From Candidatus Colicola caccequi (GTDB taxonomy: Bacteria > Bacteroidota > Bacteroidia > Bacteroidales > Paludibacteraceae), in contig JAGHTR010000051.1 of NCBI GenBank assembly GCA_018065205.1, positions 1-13,919 of the forward strand: DNA of 13,919 nt. Reading direction: 5' to 3'. Position numbers and translations under genes: made by a program. Under the pieces are notes generated by a model that ran no database searches, was not told where the DNA came from, and worked only from the letters and a program-made list of their open reading frames with translations. This document shows, one piece after another, positions 11,895-13,919 of this stretch. Numbering within the stretch: position 1 is the first letter of the stretch; every line of letters begins with the position of its first letter.

Positions 11895-13430
11895 TCAGAA
11901 TAAGTAGCCCATCTTAACGTAGAAATTGGAGTACTTAGCGTTATCTTGTACCATATACTTATGCTCGTTCACCGGCATTGCCCAGTCAGCAGAGAGCACA
12001 AAGTTTTCATTCATACCAATCTTCAAACCTATACCGGCCGTCATATGCGGACGGTAGATGTCCTTTTCGTCAGTAGAGAAGAAATCCTCGTATCTATAAT
12101 CGACTTGGTCATAACTCTTGGTCGCCGGATTATATACCTCGTGTTTATATTGACCGGATTCAACTTGAGCCTTAATAGCATCCTCGTCAATCTTATACGG
12201 CTGAGTCACAACACCTAAATCAAAGAACGGATTGAGTCCCACATAGAAATGCTGGTGACCAATATCAAAGTTCACGATACGGAAACGGAACTCCACATTG
12301 GCGAAAGCAAAGCCTTTAGCCGAGATTCGGTTTGCCATCATACCACGAATGGAGTTGCCTCCACCCAGTCCCTCATAATAAACACGCTGGATAAAGAGGG
12401 TATTCATGTAATTATCCATATAGAACGGACTCTTACCGGCAATCAGGTTCTGCGTACCGATACGATACGCAAACACAATATTGCTGAAGCAACGGTTCTG
12501 GCGTTGCAGCACCGGCACGTAGTGACGGAAGGTGAAGTTAAACTGCAGGTGGTTATAACCGGCAGAGGCCTGCTGACCATACGAAGCATTAAAGGCAGCC
12601 GAATAGGTGAAGAAAGCATCCGCATAAATACCACGATTCGGACCTTGACGCTTGTCACGTGTATCAAACGTTAAACCTACACGTGCATAGGGATGCCAAC
12701 CTCCATTCTGCTCCGCCTTATCAATCAATCCCCACTGTTTATACAAATCATATAGTCCTACAACACTCTTATCCAAAGGTTTCTGGTCATAACGTGGTAC
12801 ATTAGGATCAAAATCTTTCTTGCCATTGATCATGGAAATGTCGCAATCGTTAATGATGTATCCCAATACACCAATACCGGCATTCCATTTCAAGTCCTTA
12901 TAGATAGTGCCCTCAATATCTGCTGCAAAGCGAATCAGGTCACGTTTGTACTTGTAGAAGACGCGAGATTGATACTCTTCCGGACATGCCATCTTACTCA
13001 CTTTCTTATTCCAACTAACCCATTCATTATTGAACTTAGACTGATAGCCATTAAAGCCGTAAAAGTCGCACATAGCATCCGGCAAATAGGTAGCATCTAA
13101 AGTCAGACGATGGTTAGGGATGAGGTACTTGCTATCGTAATTAAGACGGAAAATACCATGATGCTTAGTGGTATAAGCACCCTCAAAATAAATACTATGG
13201 ATATACTCGGGATATTGCTTACCGTCCCCATAATAATAGACATTCGTCAATATACCTCCCTGAAAACCATAATCGGCATCGTATGCGATGGAAGGCAATA
13301 TACCAAAGTTCCAACCGGTCTTAATGGGATTGCCTAACGAATCCACTTCCTGCGGTTTTTTCTCTTTCTTAGCAAACACACTTGGCACTATCAACAATGC
13401 CATCAACCCCAACAATACAACTCGTTTCAT
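11895..13430 (-). CDS. Omp85/surface-antigen-type outer-membrane beta-barrel protein (BamA/TamA-like, no POTRA)
   Basis: This is a 511-residue protein with a signal peptide (MKRVVLLGLMALLIVPSVFA), a short basic linker (KKEKKPQ), and then barrel strands to the end. Features of the bacterial surface antigen (D15) barrel are visible: ARVGLTFDTRDKRQGPNRG (249-267, the usual DxRD...P.RG segment), GLGGGNSIRGMM (354-365, matching the conserved VRGF-type loop as IRGM), then KGFAFANVEFRFRI and a C-terminal aromatic beta-signal (FYVKMGYLF). The N-terminal part (NFGILPSIAYDADYGFQGG, 41-59) resembles a group of Bacteroidetes barrels annotated as BamA/TamA-like. There are no POTRA domains, so it is not BamA itself; transport or assembly function is unknown. 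No canonical promoter is visible between 13431 and 13575, so it may depend on readthrough from secDF or on an unusual promoter. Confidence 0.82.
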   Translation of the reverse strand: MKRVVLLGLMALLIVPSVFAKKEKKPQEVDSLGNPIKTGWNFGILPSIAYDADYGFQGGILTNVYYYGDGKQYPEYIHSIYFEGAYTTKHHGIFRLNYDSKYLIPNHRLTLDATYLPDAMCDFYGFNGYQSKFNNEWVSWNKKVSKMACPEEYQSRVFYKYKRDLIRFAADIEGTIYKDLKWNAGIGVLGYIINDCDISMINGKKDFDPNVPRYDQKPLDKSVVGLYDLYKQWGLIDKAEQNGGWHPYARVGLTFDTRDKRQGPNRGIYADAFFTYSAAFNASYGQQASAGYNHLQFNFTFRHYVPVLQRQNRCFSNIVFAYRIGTQNLIAGKSPFYMDNYMNTLFIQRVYYEGLGGGNSIRGMMANRISAKGFAFANVEFRFRIVNFDIGHQHFYVGLNPFFDLGVVTQPYKIDEDAIKAQVESGQYKHEVYNPATKSYDQVDYRYEDFFSTDEKDIYRPHMTAGIGLKIGMNENFVLSADWAMPVNEHKYMVQDNAKYSNFYVKMGYLF

Positions 13431-13454
13431 ATCATTTAGATTTAGTTTAGCCTA

Positions 13455-13515
13455 CGTTTGCGTTTACGTTTTACTGGAGTGCTCTAAGCACCGTTTGCGT
13501 TTACGTTTGCTTTTG
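13455..13515. repeat. Two arrays of CGTTTR-type hexamers flanking a small hairpin
   Basis: On the plus strand, CGTTTG, CGTTTA and CGTTTT run from 13455 to 13472, and CGTTTG, CGTTTA, CGTTTG and CTTTTG from 13492 to 13515. Between them lies a small hairpin GTGCT-CTA-AGCAC (13479-13491). On the minus strand, the direction of transcription here, the units read CAAACG/TAAACG, the same family as the hexamers ending ybeY. Confidence 0.75.
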
Positions 13516-13523
13516 CGTTAACT

Positions 13524-13552
13524 AATAAGGTGCCCGTGAAGAGCACCTTATT
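13524..13552 (-). terminator. Hairpin terminator downstream of secDF
   Basis: A perfect 10-bp stem, AATAAGGTGC (13524-13533) and GCACCTTATT (13543-13552), with a 9-nt loop, begins 23 nt after the secDF stop codon. On the minus strand the right arm ends in TTATT and is followed by AG, so the U-tract is weak and termination may be partial. The A/T-flanked form is common for Bacteroidetes terminators. Confidence 0.7.
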
Positions 13553-13575
13553 TACTTACGCGCACGTGCGTGGAA

Positions 13576-13919
13576 TTATTTTTGCAGTTTAGCCTCGCGG
13601 CGACTGTCTTGTGCCTTCTGAATCTCGTAAGCGATATTCGGAGCCAGACACATAGACGAGTACGTACCAACGATTACACCAACCAGCAATGCGAATACGA
13701 ATCCGCGAATGCTCTCACCGCCAAATACTAAGATTGCCAACAGTACCACAAAGGTGGACATAGAGGTCGAGAACGTACGGCTGAGGGTGTTATTGATAGC
13801 GTCGTTGATATTCATCAAACGATCACGTTTGCTATAGAGCGTGTTGTATTCACGTACACGGTCAAAGATAACCACGGTATCGTTGATTGAGTAACCGATA
13901 ACGGTCAGGATAGCCGCAA
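13576..13919 (-). CDS. secDF: Protein translocase SecDF, C-terminal (SecF) end, partial
   Basis: SecDF is an RND-type inner-membrane protein that uses the proton gradient to pull exported proteins through SecYEG. The visible 114 codons start inside the gene at the window edge (AAILTVIGYSINDTV...) and run to a TAA at 13578-13576. The GYSINDTVVIFDRVRE stretch is the SecF signature; ISRTF-like NNTLSRTFSTSMSTF and two further hydrophobic segments (FVVLLAILVFGG and GFVFALLVGVIVGTYSSM) follow. The end is a charged cytoplasmic tail (EIQKAQDSRREAKLQK). In Bacteroidetes SecD and SecF are usually one fused protein, so secDF is the likeliest identity, but the SecD part lies outside the window. The GTG at 13875 is an internal Val, not a start. 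A hairpin terminator follows. Confidence 0.93.
   Translation of the reverse strand, partial: AAILTVIGYSINDTVVIFDRVREYNTLYSKRDRLMNINDAINNTLSRTFSTSMSTFVVLLAILVFGGESIRGFVFALLVGVIVGTYSSMCLAPNIAYEIQKAQDSRREAKLQK

Noticed and set aside
12039..12055. CCGTC/GACGG hairpin as a pfkA terminator
   Set aside because: Only a 5-bp stem with a 7-nt loop and no T-run directly after it, 148 bp past the stop and inside another gene.
12249..12674. Plus-strand open frame of 141 codons opposite the outer-membrane barrel gene
   Set aside because: Fully antisense to a coherent barrel protein, with no family resemblance and no promoter; treated as a shadow.
13576..13875. A separate 99-residue protein starting at a GTG at 13875
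   Set aside because: The frame stays open to the window edge, and the upstream codons complete the SecF signature GYSINDTVV, so the GTG is an internal Val.
1..13919. CRISPR array, tRNA/rRNA genes, prophage, IS elements, defence island
   Set aside because: No spaced direct repeats, no cloverleaf, and no integrase, transposase or effector motifs were seen on either strand. The window is a run of core and envelope genes.

Overview
The window looks like a piece of a Bacteroidales-type (phylum Bacteroidota) chromosome. Three things support this. Upstream of five gene starts or operons there are promoters of the Bacteroidetes form (TTTG, 20 bp, TAnnTTTG), with no Shine-Dalgarno-like sequence. The core proteins (fumarate reductase flavoprotein, YbeY, IspH) read like Bacteroides homologues recalled from general knowledge. 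A type IX secretion component, PorQ, sits at the head of the cytidylate kinase operon. No IS element, phage gene, tRNA, rRNA or CRISPR array is visible, so most of the window is ordinary core genome. The interest lies in regulatory architecture and small sequence oddities.

Layout from left to right: (1) the 5' part of a secreted, Lys/Ala/Gln-rich protein on the minus strand; (2) a divergent two-gene operon (376-2075) for two exported proteins, the first ending in a type-IX-sorting-like tail and the second built of fibronectin-III-like domains; (3) a ybeY-DUF975 operon (2131-3243) ending at a hairpin terminator that lies inside the neighbouring convergent gene; (4) a minus-strand fumarate reductase/succinate dehydrogenase operon (8188 down to 4625: cytochrome b, flavoprotein, iron-sulfur subunit) with an exported endonuclease/exonuclease/phosphatase-fold protein overlapping its end (4646-3240); (5) a plus-strand operon porQ-cmk-ispH-pfkA (8286-11891); (6) a minus-strand Omp85/surface-antigen-type outer-membrane barrel (13430-11895); (7) the C-terminal end of SecDF (13919-13576).

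Functionally, the fumarate reductase operon is the terminal step of anaerobic respiration or succinate production, and it is transcribed divergently from an operon that mixes secretion (PorQ) with central metabolism (CMP kinase, isoprenoid IspH, phosphofructokinase). The two promoters are arranged symmetrically around a perfect 16-bp palindrome that contains both -33 elements, so polymerase can probably fire only one way at a time. The flavoprotein carries an unusual 50-residue lysine/alanine/threonine N-terminal tail made of six 18-bp repeats.

Intergenic space is minimal. Two convergent gene pairs meet with a 4-bp overlap and a 3-bp gap, and the longest gene-free stretches are 204-375 and 13431-13575. 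The first holds back-to-back promoters. The second holds a terminator and hexanucleotide repeats.
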